From contig CM063506.1 of assembly GCA_032207245.1 (NCBI GenBank), positions 20,428,175 to 20,492,174 on the forward strand: DNA of 64,000 nt. The letters are read 5' to 3'. This stretch comes from Pardosa pseudoannulata (taxonomy: Eukaryota > Arthropoda > Arachnida > Araneae > Lycosidae). Position 1 is the first letter of the stretch. The number at the start of each line of letters is the position of its first letter. The position numbers and the translations under genes were made by a program. This document shows, one piece after another, positions 46,130 through 58,539 of the stretch. Under the pieces are notes generated by a model. That model was not told the DNA's origin, did no database searches, and saw only the letters and a list, made by a program, of their open reading frames with translations.

Positions 46130-49100
46130 GTAAGTTTTTTTTTTCTAATTAATATCCCCCGTAAAATTTCATTCTATTGTTTTGTTCATTGGCTTATAAT
46201 AATTCTGGCAATGTCTGCATTTGTCATATTTAAACACATTTTTGTTTTCTTAAAATATTAATTATTTTAAGAGTGAAAAAAAAGAAAATCCAATGGTTTG
46301 ATTATATGCGTATGACAATATTTTTAACATTTTAATTCTTTACTATAAACTCATATTATGTGAAAATTTAATGCAGTATTTTTTTATTGTATGGTACTCG
46401 ATTTTTGCTTACAGTGATACTTAAATATGCTCTTTAAGCATCTTTAGGCTACCAAGTCTTAATTCTTATAAGAATTATTTTGATGCATTTAATATTTAAG
46501 TGTTTAAAGTTGGTAACATGCTAATAACCATACTAATAATTTCATGACAGATATTGTGGGAAGTGTTATTTGTATGCCGGTGACATCCCTCCCCCCTTGA
46601 ATATATTATTTGGCCGAACGAATTTTCTGTTGTCTGTTGAATCATTCTCTTTATCGATTAGTTGTAGGCGGGGGAAATCCGACATTTCCCTCACAATAAA
46701 TCCATTAACAGGCGATAGGAAGGAGTTCTGGAGTTTTGATTGTGTTCTGCGCCTTTAAAAATGCTGCTCTTTAATAATAATCACTCTCACTACGTCTTGA
46801 TGATTTGGAGTGGTTGAATCGTCAGGAAAACGCAGGGAGATTTTTCGTGGCTTTATTGCGAAATAGAGCGGTGGTATTTTGTATGTCTTTTCAGAGTTAA
46901 AAATTAATGGCATCAAAATGAATTCTAATTCATAACATTTAAATCGGATGGTTAGATAAATGTTTTCGAAAAAGAAAAAACCCACAATTTTTTAAATATC
47001 AAAACAAAATCTACAGATAACATCGAAACATCAGTTATGAATTGCTATTAATAAACTAAATTTTAAGCTACTAATTTATGCATAAATGCTACTGTTTGTA
47101 CTACTCCACGGGCTTTTAGAAATTATGATTTCAGTTCTAGTTTAAAGGAAATGGTTGCATTATTGCTTATTGATTGATAACCAATATGCCATCGATTACA
47201 TTTCTACTACGAGGATAAAATTAGTTCATTCTTTAAGCAAATGCTGAACAGGATTGTGTTTGAAAAGTACCATACGGTATCAACCAAATTTCCTTTGATT
47301 ATGGTTATTTGTAAAAGTGTTTAGTGGAAGACAGTGATATTGTTGACGACATAATAAAAAAAATCTTAAAGTGATGTAATTGAATCTGTTTTCATTTTAC
47401 AAGTAACTGTTTATAATAAAAATATATCTTTTTAACTTTATAAGCACTTAATAAGCATTAACGAAAATGTATTTATATAAACAAAAAGAACAATATATGA
47501 TTATTCTCATCGCATACACAACTTAAGGGCAATTACGTTCTTGATTTTAAGATCCGTTAGAGTGCATTAAAATTGCCCTAGGGAATGAAACTGAGGAAAT
47601 ATTTCCTTCTTTTCACAAGTACGTATCTAGAAGGATTAAGCACTTTATTTGGTATATGTGTATTTTAGAGATCTTCAAACTATAAAAATAAATAAATAGA
47701 AATTCTGAAATTCTGTACATGTTTTATCGTGCACGAAAATTTCAAACATAAATTTAATAATTTTATTTTTAAATTCTAGAAGTTTTATTCCACATATGTA
47801 TGTCTAAAATAAAACTCGATTTAACGTAATTTTATGAGAACTGAAAGTACGACCGTCTGATATTTGAATTCAAGACCAAATGCAATTTTTTGCATAGATA
47901 GTATTATGAACTTTACAGAAAAAAAAACTTTTTTGAAATTTAAACGGATGTGAATGATGAATAATATATTAGATTGTGTTTTTATTAAAGTTATAAGTGA
48001 AATAAATTCCTGTGATATATTATTTGTTTCTAAAGTTGCCGCTCCCTTGAAAGTTTCCTGTAAATGTCCATGACTGAAAGGGATTTTAAGAAATTGTAAC
48101 TTTATTTTAATACTATTTCAAGAACCCATAACACACTATTACTTTCAAATAATTTCAGTAATCTAATTCTTGTATTTTTAATTTATCTCTTTTTAAGTCC
48201 TTTTTTAATGAAAGAAGTTGATTCCTATTTTTCATTTACAAATGGTTTATTATTTGAACAAATGGGGCATTTCTCGACACAAAAAACAGCCAATACTGCA
48301 AAATTTGACACTAGGTATGTTTCCGCGTTCCATTCACGTATTCTTTTTCCTCAGAATAACTTTCTAAAATTTATAAGGATATGAATGGCGAATAATATAT
48401 TAGTTTGTACTCTGCAAGACACGTGCCTTACGTGTCTTGCAGAGAAGTCCATAGAAAAAGAAACAAAGGTATGAGGCAAATATTGCTATCGATCGCACGG
48501 GAGATGCAAGTTATTTTTAAGTAGCAGTTTTCTTTTTTTCTTTTTTATGTGTGTCAAGTAGTGGCAATGAAAGAGAATCTTACCTTAGGCCTGTTAAACC
48601 CTGAAAGAATTTGTGGATTGTTTTGAAAATTAATTTTATTCCTGTGGGCCACATTATACACAAATATAATTTTTTAAGGTGAACATTTAAAAGTACATTA
48701 CTTTAGTTATTTATAATTTAACAATAGCACAGTTAAATAATTATAGCAATAATAATGAATAAAACTAGTAATATGCAGCCGATTCCTAATATTTCGAAGC
48801 CATCAAGACCAAAATATATGTTCGAGATAACCAAAGAAAAAAAAATATTTTGAAGTATTAGATATGACAAATATATACGCATCACGGCATTACAATAAAG
48901 TAAAATACTTTTCCTTTCCTTCTAATAAATGCATAAATTATCTGAATTAATAATTAAACCAAAATAAAACATCAATCCATAATTTTGATTAAAAAAAATT
49001 ATCACACCTCATTACGTTTGAAGTAATAGATAATTTTTATACTCGCTTGCTATTTTCAGTTCTTGCTATCTCTTTGAATAAAATCTAATTTTATAATAAA

Positions 49101-49674
49101 AATATATAAAATATCTTTCGGTACATTTACTTGGTTTACAGTGAAATGGTTAATAACTGACATTGCATTAATAGCATCAGTACATTAAAGCGCATTGAGT
49201 CAGCATTGTATGTTGGCATATATTGTACATAGAAAATGAGCCGTCCTCTGTCTCATTTATGTCTTTATGAGATACGAAATCAATTGATCCAACCATACTC
49301 ACTGCACCTTTTTGTTCCAAATTTCTTAAAGAAAAATATGAGGATTTTGATGTTTCAAAATTGTTTTTAAATTTGTCTTCGCATTGTAAATCAAATTATT
49401 CTTTCTTTATTTCCAATGGCTGGGGCGAGGAACAAGAGCAAAAACAAGAAAATGAATAATATAATCATAAAAAACACAAAGACAAAGTAGTTCGAACATT
49501 TCGAAACAGTTCAAATAACCAAAGGTTATCACTCCATAAGTCCTCCACTTCCCAATATCTTGACGTGTCTGTTTCTCGTTGAAGATCTCCACGGGTAAGC
49601 AGGTGGTATTTGCCCATTGGCTCGTTTTTACTATCACACATAGGGTAGGTAGACTAGGAAAGAATGCCAGATCG
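46130..49674 (+). other. SLC6 intron 1, first part: no element recognised
   Basis: AT-rich sequence with a small hairpin at 48410-48444 and a partial direct repeat (GAATAATATATTAG-type block near 47960 and 48390). No gene supported. Confidence 0.5.
48410..48444. repeat. Perfect 15-bp inverted repeat with 5-base loop
   Basis: CTCTGCAAGACACGT, loop GCCTT, ACGTGTCTTGCAGAG. The stem is exact and of mixed base composition, unlike the AT palindromes common here. It is too short for a microRNA precursor. Confidence 0.9.
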
Positions 49675-49682
49675 ATATAGAT

Positions 49683-50282
49683 CAGGGGTGGCCAAACTTT
49701 TGGGATCCGTGGTCTACTTCACATTTAATAAATCGAAGGCGGTCTACCAATGGCAGAGTTAAATTAACGTAACGTACATGTTTATATATTTATTTTCGGT
49801 AACAAGAAAAAATGGTAAATTATCTAATTTTTCTAAAATAAACTTAATATCAATATTTACAAAATAAAAATTTACTGACGAAAATATTCAAAGTATTCAT
49901 ATATCAAAAATTGACCATCCTATTCACTTCATTTAGTTGAAATTTGGCACTGTATATCTGCGACAAGTTTATCCTATTGTGGCTGGCACGAGCTTATTGC
50001 AATGCGTAAACACGAAATTAGATGCTCATCTGTTAAACGCTACCGATGTTTGGTTTTTATGGCGTTCATGGTTGGAAAAGCAGTTTCGCAAAGATGCGTC
50101 GATCCAAAGTTTGATTTCAAATACAAAATCAATTTGTAAATTTCCAAAAATTTTTATTTTAAATAATTCATTAATTCTATGTCATAAGTCATAAATTAAA
50201 TTGTTAATATCAGAGGTCATTATCGGGATGGTCGCGCGGACTACCTAAAATGTCTTCGCGGTCGACGTCTTGGCCACTCCTG
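49683..50282 (+). mobile_element. Non-autonomous hAT, 600 bp
   Basis: Ends CAGGGGTGGCCAAACTTTTG and TTGGCCACTCCTG, flanked by an exact 8-bp duplication ATATAGAT (49675-49682 and 50283-50290). GTGGTCTAC/CGGTCTACC and GTCGACG blocks just inside are typical of this short-element type. The open stretch at 49937-50194 shows no transposase motif. Confidence 0.93.
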
Positions 50283-50339
50283 ATATAGATGGGCAGCAAG
50301 GGTAATCATGTCCTGTAAATACACAAAAAGCATGCACTA

Positions 50340-50960
50340 CCTGCCGTCTAGGTTCTGCCAGGGATAATTTCTAAGATACAGTTATTTCTACCGTATTTAG
50401 TTTCTGTTTTAGAAAAGAGTTCATCCTGGTGTGTTAACTTCATAATATGTTTAATACATAGTTTAGCGGTTAGGAAAGAGACTTCTCGTTTAGTATTATA
50501 AATCAATGTAGCACTCTTTTGGGAAAGAAAATTTGGTTGATCATCTCTATGTAGATTGCAATGGCCAGGGATCCATTGCAAAACAACGCGCTTTTGATAA
50601 AACCTCAACAAAATTAGCAGTTGTTGACAGTACGAGATTTCCTTTGAAACTGGAGCCTGAATGAAACTGAATGACAGAATGACAACCTGCGAATCTGATA
50701 ATAGTACTTAACATTTTAAATTTGCATAGGAGACAAGTTAGTTATTTTAGAGCAAGCCGTATCGCTTCTGCTTCAGCTTCAAAAGCAGGGCCGTACTTAC
50801 CATAAGGTCATAAAAAGAAAATAGTTTTGAGAAAACACCAGCTCCAACCTTCTGATGTCTTGAAAGCTGTGATCCATCTTCAATCAAATTATAAATCCTC
50901 CTCTTCTAGGGTTGGCCATCCCTGCCTTATACGATACTTCTTCTTACCACTGAAAAGCTG
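50340..50960 (-). pseudogene. LINE (I/Jockey-type) RNase H domain remnant
   Basis: Minus-strand reading in broken frames gives an RNase H: GWSWCF, YGPAFEAEAEAIRLAL near 50780, and a DSAAAIQ-like decayed part. Then LQWIPGHCNLHRDD at about 50585 follows (family LQWIPGHCGxxGNExAD). After it come KLCIKHIMKLTHQDEL and a degraded tail. RNase H downstream of RT is found in I- and some Jockey-clade non-LTR elements. The endonuclease and RT are absent, as expected for a 5'-truncated insertion. Frame breaks show it is dead. Confidence 0.75.
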
Positions 50961-51214
50961 TACAGTAGTTATTCGAAGTTGCAACATTTTAGAGATTTAA
51001 CTTGCAGAAAGTTATTCCTTCACATTAAACACAGTTAAAAATACAACAAGCCAAAGTAAATCTCACAAATTATGCTTTTATGTTCAATTTGGGGTTTTAA
51101 AAGGGAAAGAGAAGGAAAGTTATGTTTCGCAGTACTTTTACTTTTTTCTAATTAAAATTAAAGTTGTTTTAAATAAATGGAAGTATTAAAATGTCCTGAA
51201 ACCCAAATAACAAA

Positions 51215-51960
51215 CTAAATCCATCCAATACAAGACTAACTGTAAAACATGGAGAAGGAAGCGTGAAGTACGGAGATGCATGCCTGCAACTGTTGACCAG
51301 TTAGTGTTTATAGTTTATAGGATTAACGACGAATTAGTATGTTTATAGCAACCTTTTAAAAGTTAATACAAACCTAATACACAACATTTTGTAATACTAT
51401 CAGGATGAGGACTTGAAACATTCTGCTGATAATTTATAATTTTTCTACTGTACAATTACCCTAAAGTAAATACCTCACTTTAGTTATCATTTTGGAATCT
51501 TATAGATAATTTATGGCATCGGTTGTAAATTATCACAAAAATTATATTTCTAAGAAAAGGAACTTAAGACATGCATTCTTATGCATATGTGATAAGAATA
51601 TAATAAAATCGGACGATATTGTGAAATTCTCGTTCAATCTACATCACCAAGTTTGACACGCGTAGGAAGATATAGAAGTAAATTAAAAATACCATGTTTT
51701 ATCATTTTCTAAAATTTAGAATTTTTCCCAGTGTACCAGTTTACTTTCACCTTGTTTTTTTTCCATATTCGTTAAAATATTTCTTATGCTGTTTAAATAT
51801 CGTGTAAAGCTGAACGTTTTTTTTTGCGTTAAAATATTCATTAATGGTTTTTTTTTACTTAAGTATAAAATATGTCTTTTTTTTGTTTTCCTTTTTAAAT
51901 CTCGAACAAAAAAAGCCTGGTGTACGAGTATTACTTTGACTGTGGCTGTTAGATATAAAG
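51215..51960 (+). mobile_element. Tc1 element remnant (copy A)
   Basis: It begins with LTVKHGEGSVKYGDACL, a decayed form of the Tc1 TVKHGGGSVMVWGC block, and follows the same course as copy B at 58.5-59.4 kb. The 3' end has two repeats of a GTACGAGTTTTACTTTGAC-type motif, at about 51733 and 51922, the second close to the end. The left end was not found. Confidence 0.7.
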
Positions 51961-51970
51961 TACTAAAGTG

Positions 51971-52723
51971 CAGTGGTGCGCAAACTAGGGGTCACCAGAA
52001 GTTTTTTTGGGGTCGCCAAATTTTTATAAAATGCATTATCCCTGCATGCTGCATACCATACAGTGTACATATAAAGAGTGAAGCGCCGTCACTGAAAAGT
52101 TAAAGAAAATTTTTTTGAGAAGATTCGAGGATTTTCCTGAAAACGATCTTGGTTGGATTCGTGATCCATTTTCCTTTGACATACGCAGTTCAACTCTTCA
52201 AATTAGTGAAAAAGAGCAATTGATAGATCTAATTAGTGATTATACTCTTCGAAATCAATTTAAGACTCAGCCTTGCCAAAAATTTTGGCTATCCGTGGAA
52301 AAACAATATTCCGTTTTATGCAAGAATGCCATCAGTGTTAATACAATTTGTATCAACATATTTATGTGAAACTGGATTTAGCAAACTAGTTTTCATAAAA
52401 ACTAAATACCGCTCGCGTTTAAACCCTGAAGATGATATGCGAATTGCAATTAGCGACATACATCCAAACATCGATGAGATAATTAGAAACTTGCAGCCAC
52501 ATACATCTCATTACAGGGTAATTTACTGATTTTTGTGTTATACAAAAAGTATTTTCTTAAAATTATAAATAAAATTAATGAGTCAAATATGATGTTTTTA
52601 TTCGATGAAACGAAAGAAATGCGCGAAATATGCATCGTATTTGTGAACATTTATCTCTAGGGGTCTCCAAAAATTTTCTCTCTACAAAAGGAGTCGCAGT
52701 CGAAAAAAGTTTGCGCACCACTG
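51971..52723 (+). mobile_element. hAT element, 753 bp, with transposase C-terminus
   Basis: Tips CAGTGGTGCGCAAAC and GTTTGCGCACCACTG are exact inverted repeats, flanked by an exact 8-bp duplication CTAAAGTG (51963-51970 and 52724-52731). Internally deleted: only the C-terminal transposase part remains. Confidence 0.95.
52115..52529 (+). pseudogene. hAT transposase C-terminal (dimerisation) domain, one frameshift
   Basis: The first frame runs from 52115 (…RDPFSFD…FWLSVEKQY); the second, entered by a one-step frame change near 52330, gives IQFVSTYLCETGFSKLVFIK, then TKYRSRLNPEDDMRIAIS and PNIDEI. This is the conserved C-terminal hAT block of ZBED5/FAM200/SCAND3-type transposases (family FxxSYLCExxFSxLxxIKxKxRxRL). 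The host-domesticated relatives carry the same block, but here it is enclosed in 753 bp with TIRs and target duplication, so it is a deleted transposon. The DDE core is absent. Confidence 0.9.
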
Positions 52724-53049
52724 CTAAAGTGGACTGTAAGAGAAATGAGATCGTATGCTCTTAATATCCAGATGAAAGGCTGTAACAGAGTTAATATGTT
52801 ATTAACAGTAATATATTATTCTTATAATTTTAGTGTTTATTATATGTACTTTATGCAGAAAAAAAATTCAATGAAAAACATTTCAAAACAAGTGTGGCAG
52901 ACTTGAAGTTCTAAAGTCAGTTTCTGTTATTTCTTTTATGAAATGTTTATCAGATTTCTCCGTCACGTATAGAAAAATGTTAAAAAACAAAATTCTCGTT
53001 TAATGTAATGAATATAAACGCGCATTTAAATTCTTAACCGCAACTTGGA

Positions 53050-53126
53050 TTTCAAGGTTATTCGTAGTCTAATTAACCCTCGTCTATCAATAAGTCGACC
53101 GCAGCGTTCCAAACCAATTAACCATC
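53050..53126 (+). repeat. SINE 3' fragment, degenerate
   Basis: Shows TTCGTAG, TCTAATTAACCCTCG (intact copies TCTCATTAGCCCTCG) and GACCGCAGCGTTCCAAACC (intact GACCGTAGCACTCCAAACC). The tRNA head is missing. Confidence 0.5.
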
Positions 53127-53575
53127 AAAATTATTCATTTTTCTTGTTTACAATTCGTATGCCACAAGTAAAGTAAGCTCTTGACATCTTAAATCAAAAC
53201 CACACAGGAGATTAATATAATAAAAATGGCAAATTCAGCTTAAAATAATTAACTACGACATTGATCCATTTGTATGCCAGTTGAAATAATTTAGAATTAC
53301 ATGTACTAGTTTGAAGAATTTTAAATTCTTTTTAAAAAAATAAATATACAAAACAATTTTAGATTCTCCGCAGGGATTTCTGATGAATAGGGCATAGTTT
53401 TGAAATATATGCTGACGTTCTACCCTATTGAAATCGTTGATTTTACTTTCTAAAACTATTTTAGCAAATCCAGTTTTAGCGTTAAACATTGTTATTCATT
53501 TATATTATAAGAAAATGGGGAAAAATATGAGATCTTTGTTTGTGGTTCGAATCTCCCTATTCCTAGGGTCTGTAG

Positions 53576-54096
53576 CAGGGGCGGCCAAGCTCCTTAATAG
53601 TCCCAGCCATTTTTGAAAATTTAAAATTTTTCGCGAGTCGCAATTAAATACGTATTTAAGAGGTATGCAAAAATGGTTTTAAATTTTTTTTTTACAGAAA
53701 TTGTATTTATTAAATGTCATTTGAAAGCTGTTCGTCTTTTAATTTTTCGAGGAAATTTTTGAATTGTCGATGATTTTTTGCATTGGTGCGAATGTAATTT
53801 ACAAAGTGTTACACTGTTTTCATAACATCAGGATATTTTAAATATTTTGTAACAAGATGTTCTCGGTGAATTATGCTGGGAATCGGTATGAATTGTGGAA
53901 TTTGAGAATCATCTCTTAAAAAGCCCAATATGACAGATTTTTTTTACCCAGCATTGCCGGAGCTCCATCAGTTGTAATAATTTTTTAAAATATAATAACA
54001 CAAAAATGAAAAGGGAACTCGGGAACATTTTTCGAGAGCCACAAATAATCCTTCAAAGGATCATGTGGCTCGTGGGCCGCAGGTTGGCCACCCCTG
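53576..54096 (-). mobile_element. hAT element, 521 bp, with decayed transposase
   Basis: Ends CAGGGGCGGCCAAGCTCC and GGTTGGCCACCCCTG, with near-exact duplications GTCTGTAG (53568-53575) and GTCTATAG (54097-54104). On the minus strand a broken reading gives ITTDGAPAMLGK near 53980, the Asp-containing block of ZBED-type hAT transposases (family TTDGAPAMxG), followed by weak HCxIHR-like sequence. The rest is lost. Confidence 0.88.
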
Positions 54097-54104
54097 GTCT
54101 ATAG

Positions 54105-55058
54105 CATTACGGAATAATGATTCTTGAAATTTTTAATATGCGTAGTTCTTTCTCAAAGACTAGTTAGCGACTGCAAAAAGTTTTAATTTTAAAATTAAAC
54201 TTATTACAGTCACTTATTGCATTTTCTTGATATTTAGTGTTCTTAAAAAATTCTAGATTAGGATTTTTATGGATATTATTTAGGTGTAGCACTTTAAATG
54301 CATCCCTTTTTAAAGGATTTATTTAAAAAAAATTATTTTTAACTTCTTACATTCGTAATTGCTAAAATAATTAACCCCAGCTTCGATATTTCAGTTTCTC
54401 ATTGTCTTTTAACATAATTTATATTTTTATGACCGTGTTTTAAAATTTTCTCGTAAACTATTTAAACTTCTTGAATGACTAGCGTAAGCCACTTGTTCCG
54501 GTGCATCCGGAACAAAACAACTAAACTTTTCTGTGATTCGTTTTCGGCGCTATTCAGAACTCTCTAGTAGTCACAGTTCACATCGAGTATGCATCCGCAC
54601 GGCAGCTGGAATGCTGTCCATTTTTCATTTTGCTTCGCACATGCAAATTTTTATGTCATACTTGTTCTTGTGTTGCATTTAGTGACGTAAAATACGATTT
54701 TTTGTTTAGAAAGAAGTGTTTTCATTCACTTAATGAACTATATCTCAACACCACTCTTTATTGAGAAGTTACCCAGCAAAATTTGTCTTAAAACGCAGTC
54801 CTGTCCTCAGTACATTATCGTGATCAAAAAGTATCGTGAAATAGTTATGCTACTTTTTTATTCAGTGTATATTATACCTTCCCCGGCTGCAATGTATTTC
54901 TGTCAACGTTTGTTCAGATCTCGAAAACAATATTAAAAATTGTTTTCGTGAAACTCTTTCAGAGTTCGTTATGAATTTGATTGCATCAATATATTCAAAA
55001 CAGTGGCCACGAAGCGGTAATTTAAAACTCGGAAATAGGAAAAAGCCGTACTCACCTT
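54105..55058. other. SLC6 intron, nothing recognised
   Basis: AT-rich sequence with a slightly GC-richer piece at 54480-54620 that contains no motif I recognise. Confidence 0.5.
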
Positions 55059-55293
55059 GAATTAGTTGAAAAATGCAATATATTTACAAAGACTGGTCAC
55101 ATGCTAACCGCGTTTGATATTTCACACATTAAACATTAGTAGAATTAGTTGAAAAATGCAATAAATTTTTAAAGACTGATCATATGATAAACGCGTTTAA
55201 TATTTCTCGCGTTAAGCATTGGTAGAATTAGTTGAAAAATGCATATATTTACAAAGACTGGTCATATGCTAACCGCGTTTGATATTTCTCGTC
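55059..55293 (+). repeat. Three tandem 83-bp units
   Basis: Units 55059-55141, 55142-55224 and 55225 to about 55293 each begin GAATTAGTTGAAAAATGCA. They share AAAGACTG(G/A)TCA and CGCGTTTGATATTTC. The third unit is truncated. Confidence 0.93.
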
Positions 55294-55656
55294 ATTCTTA
55301 AAATGTATTAAGTTAACAAGTCTGATGTAACTGCGTATTTCTGTACACAAGCATTTTTAGCGTGAGCAACAGCTTGAAAAGTGTTTTCAAGTATAATGAA
55401 ATTTTCTCTAAAGTTGCAATTTTCCATTTTCACTTTTTATCTCATTCTTCCTTGTATTCTTCTGGCACATTACTGATTTAATTGAAGATATAAATTTCAG
55501 GGGAAAACTTCTTTCATTTTCTTTTCCAAGCGTTCATAATGGCCTGTTTTTACTCGAGATCTTTTCAATGTTTATCCCCTTTTTTATTGTTTGTGACTAT
55601 CAAATCTTGAAACTTCTTGTAGCTGTTGTACAAACGGACTTAATTCATAACTATTT

Positions 55657-56451
55657 CAAGGGACTCCGCTTAATGTGATCAGTTTGGGACACCGTGATTT
55701 CGATAACAATAACCGATTGATAACAATAAACGATATGCAAAATTAGATAAATTTCCCCCCCCCACCTTTAATTCCCACGTACTAAATTTCAAAACAAAAT
55801 GAAAAACACACCTTATATTTATGCACTGTATGTCATCCTTTAAAACATAAGAATTGTATACATAATTTTAAAAAATTGATCAACTGTTGACTGTCTACAA
55901 TTTTTTCTAAGAAGCTCATTGATAAATTGTCCGTAATCGTAATCAACCTGTCATAATTATTTAAAATTTCGATGTTTTGTTTTAATGTTAAATCATTTCG
56001 CTTTCTGGCTTCCATATCGACAAGCTGCACGTAAGCGAGCAAGGCATAAAATGTGAATACGCTCCTTCTCAGTTCCGATAATTATGTGTTGTTTTCTGCT
56101 TATCTGATAACCATTGACCACCAGCAGGGTGTGCGTATTTCTGAAAAATTCCAAGCACGTGTAAATACTTCACTCCTTTGTTCATTCCCAATTTCCCTAG
56201 GTTGATGAGAATTCTCGGAAATTTAAACAGCAGAGAAGGGAAGGAAAAGAATGGGTTCCTTCTGAATATATTGTGAATATTCCTTTGCCAGTTAAAATGA
56301 TGTTCGAAAACCGATCCCATTAACCGATATAACGATCATATAAAGCGATACTTTTAACATAGAAATGAATAGAGGAAATCGGGACCAAGTGATTTTGATA
56401 ACAATAAGCGATTGATAATATTAAAGTGATCACATTAAGCGGAGTCCACTG
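55657..56451 (-). mobile_element. Internally deleted Tigger-like element
   Basis: Ends CAAGGGACTCCGCTTAATG and CATTAAGCGGAGTCCACTG form inverted repeats (family tip CAGTNGACTCCGCTTAAT). Repeated GATTGATAA and GATAACAATAA motifs occur near both ends. No TA lies exactly at the borders. It carries the N-terminal end of a transposase on the minus strand. Confidence 0.8.
55833..56042 (-). pseudogene. Tigger transposase N-terminal fragment
   Basis: Minus-strand frame with EARKRNDLTLKQNIEILNNYD, the start of the CENP-B-type helix-turn-helix (family RKRKxLTLKEKxEVLxxYD). The DDE region is absent, consistent with the short length of the surrounding element. Confidence 0.75.
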
Positions 56452-57429
56452 GGGTAAATATTTTGTAGGCGATAAATATATTTCGGGTAAAGTTTTATTT
56501 TATTTGATCTTGGGCTAATATTTTTCCTTTCCTATTTCTTCTTTGCTTTTAAAGTTGAAAATTGCCTCCATACCTCAGTTTTGTTTCATTGCTGTGAACT
56601 AGGAAAAAGGTGTACATGTATTTTCCGGAATGTGTCAGAACGTCACTCGATGCGTTTTTGATCGATAATTCAATCATGCATGATTTGTCTCCATAAATAA
56701 GACATTTCGTAGGAACCTGGTCTTTTAACATTTTACTTTTCTGCCTCATTAGATGTGAAAGGAGTAGCTGTAAAGTCTCTAATTTTAACACTTCTCGAAA
56801 TTTGGACTAAGAGCCTGGCATTGCTCCATTATCGAAAGATATTCAGTGTTAACGTACGTACCGGAAAAGAAAAAAAATAATTTTTTTTTCTTTTTTGTTA
56901 ATAAAAGTGGCTCTAAATTAAGATTCGCACCGAAAATTCAAGAAGAGGTCGGGTTAACATGTTTTTCATACCACTCGTCAGCCGGCGTCTTTAAATATTT
57001 ACATTGAGTCTATCCAGACTGTTCTCAAATTTCGCGTGAATGAACAGGGAAAACAAGGTACTACGAAAACTTAATGGTAGATCTTTTTTAACTCTTTTGC
57101 ATTCGAGGATGCCAAATGAATTTCATTCAACTATCGAATTCTGTTGTGTACCTGTCACTAATTCTTTCAAAAAGTTAGCATACATTATTTAACTGTTATA
57201 ATTTATTTACCGTATTAAAATTGATCTGAAAATTTATTGTCCAAACTAGGTATCTCTTAACTTTTATACGTGTTGAAACTGAAAATATGCATTGTAGTAT
57301 TTATATACTGTTGTCGATTAAAGAAGTTTTAGGGAATCCACAGTCTACCACAAATATCGTCAAACGAGAGAGAAGAGTTCAATTGTCAATGAAACGAAAT
57401 AATTAAGACCAGGGAATCATTTACATGTA
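56452..57429. other. SLC6 intron, nothing recognised
   Basis: AT-rich sequence without supported gene or repeat. Confidence 0.5.
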
Positions 57430-57720
57430 TTAATTGGTATTGTCACGATACAAAGAGGCAGAAATCTGAAAAGCCGCAAAGATTATACAAAGTACCCCGA
57501 TCTGCAAATCCCTGGTCTTGGTCGAAGAGCGCGCTCCGGGGACTTTGAAAGGGGCTAACCGAGTGGGGTGGCCCAATATTTGCGATCTGCCCACCACCAC
57601 CACCACCGGGAGAAGCCTGGGGGCCTTACGGCCATATGGGCCGGGATTGGTGTTAGATCGGTCTTGGTATATGCGTGGCTGACACATCGCGGTTGCTAGC
57701 TTCGTTCATAAGGAAGTGTA
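57430..57720 (-). repeat. GC-rich repeat-like island with CAC microsatellite
   Basis: The stretch is much richer in GC than the intron around it and includes a (CAC)5-type run near 57592-57606. An 85-codon frame is open on the minus strand (57687-57430) with a poly-Val stretch from the CAC run; no domain is recognised. Probably part of an old repeat. Confidence 0.35.
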
Positions 57721-58539
57721 ATCTTTATTGGTTAACATGCGTTGAATAAGAGGGAGGAACGTATAATAACCTCCGTTGTTCATCTGAACATCATGTAAGG
57801 TTCCTATTTAAATCTTAAAAATAGTTTAGCCTTTTCAACATTTATCTTCAGAACTCTTTCAAGGTTTATCTTTAGAGATGTCTCTTTGATATCTAGACCG
57901 GATTTAGGTTTCAAATCTGAACTCTCGATAACAGTCGGTAGCACGACATTGAAAAGTTGATGTCTCAGATTAGACAAAGAAATAAATATAGAAGCATTTT
58001 GTTTGTGTTTGCTAAAGTATAAGAATAAAGAATAAAAGAATATATTATAAAAATCAATTTTTGAGATATTTATTAGCAATACATTTTTTATACACCATTT
58101 ATAATCTAAATGCAATGTTTATTTTGCTTAATTTGTACTGCCCCATCCTCCAGCATTCAAGTCTCCTCTATGGTGTTGGAATTGCTAGAAATAGGATAAT
58201 CTCTTATCGCAACTTCTTACTGATGCCTTAAATTTTCTATAACGTTTAAATATGGTAACTTAAGTGGGGTATTAATGAGTTTAGCTCAATTGTATAACAG
58301 CTATAAGCGGGTATTGACAGCAGAATGTTTCAGGATATCATCCAAATAGAATTGAAAGCTTGTTGGAAATTCAAATTATTATTCACTAGGCTTTATATTA
58401 AATTTAAAAAGGTTATTTCAAATCTACTTATCCACCGTTGACCCTATGACCACCAATTGGTCAATAGTTGCCGCAGTTACACATTCCCATACAATTATGC
58501 TCCCATTTGTTGAAAACAATTTGAATTTTACTTGAAAAT
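57721..58539. other. SLC6 intron, nothing recognised with confidence
   Basis: AT-rich sequence. Part of 58430-58540 may belong to the Tc1 copy that becomes readable at 58540, but the similarity is too weak to place an end. Confidence 0.4.

Noticed and set aside
48410..48444. microRNA precursor
   Set aside because: The stem is only 15 bp with no extended pairing outside it, too short for a pre-miRNA.
49937..50194. 85-codon open frame in the hAT at 49683
   Set aside because: No hAT transposase motif; a chance frame in a short non-autonomous element.
57430..57687. 85-codon minus-strand frame with poly-Val
   Set aside because: The Val run comes from a CAC microsatellite; no domain and no splice signals.
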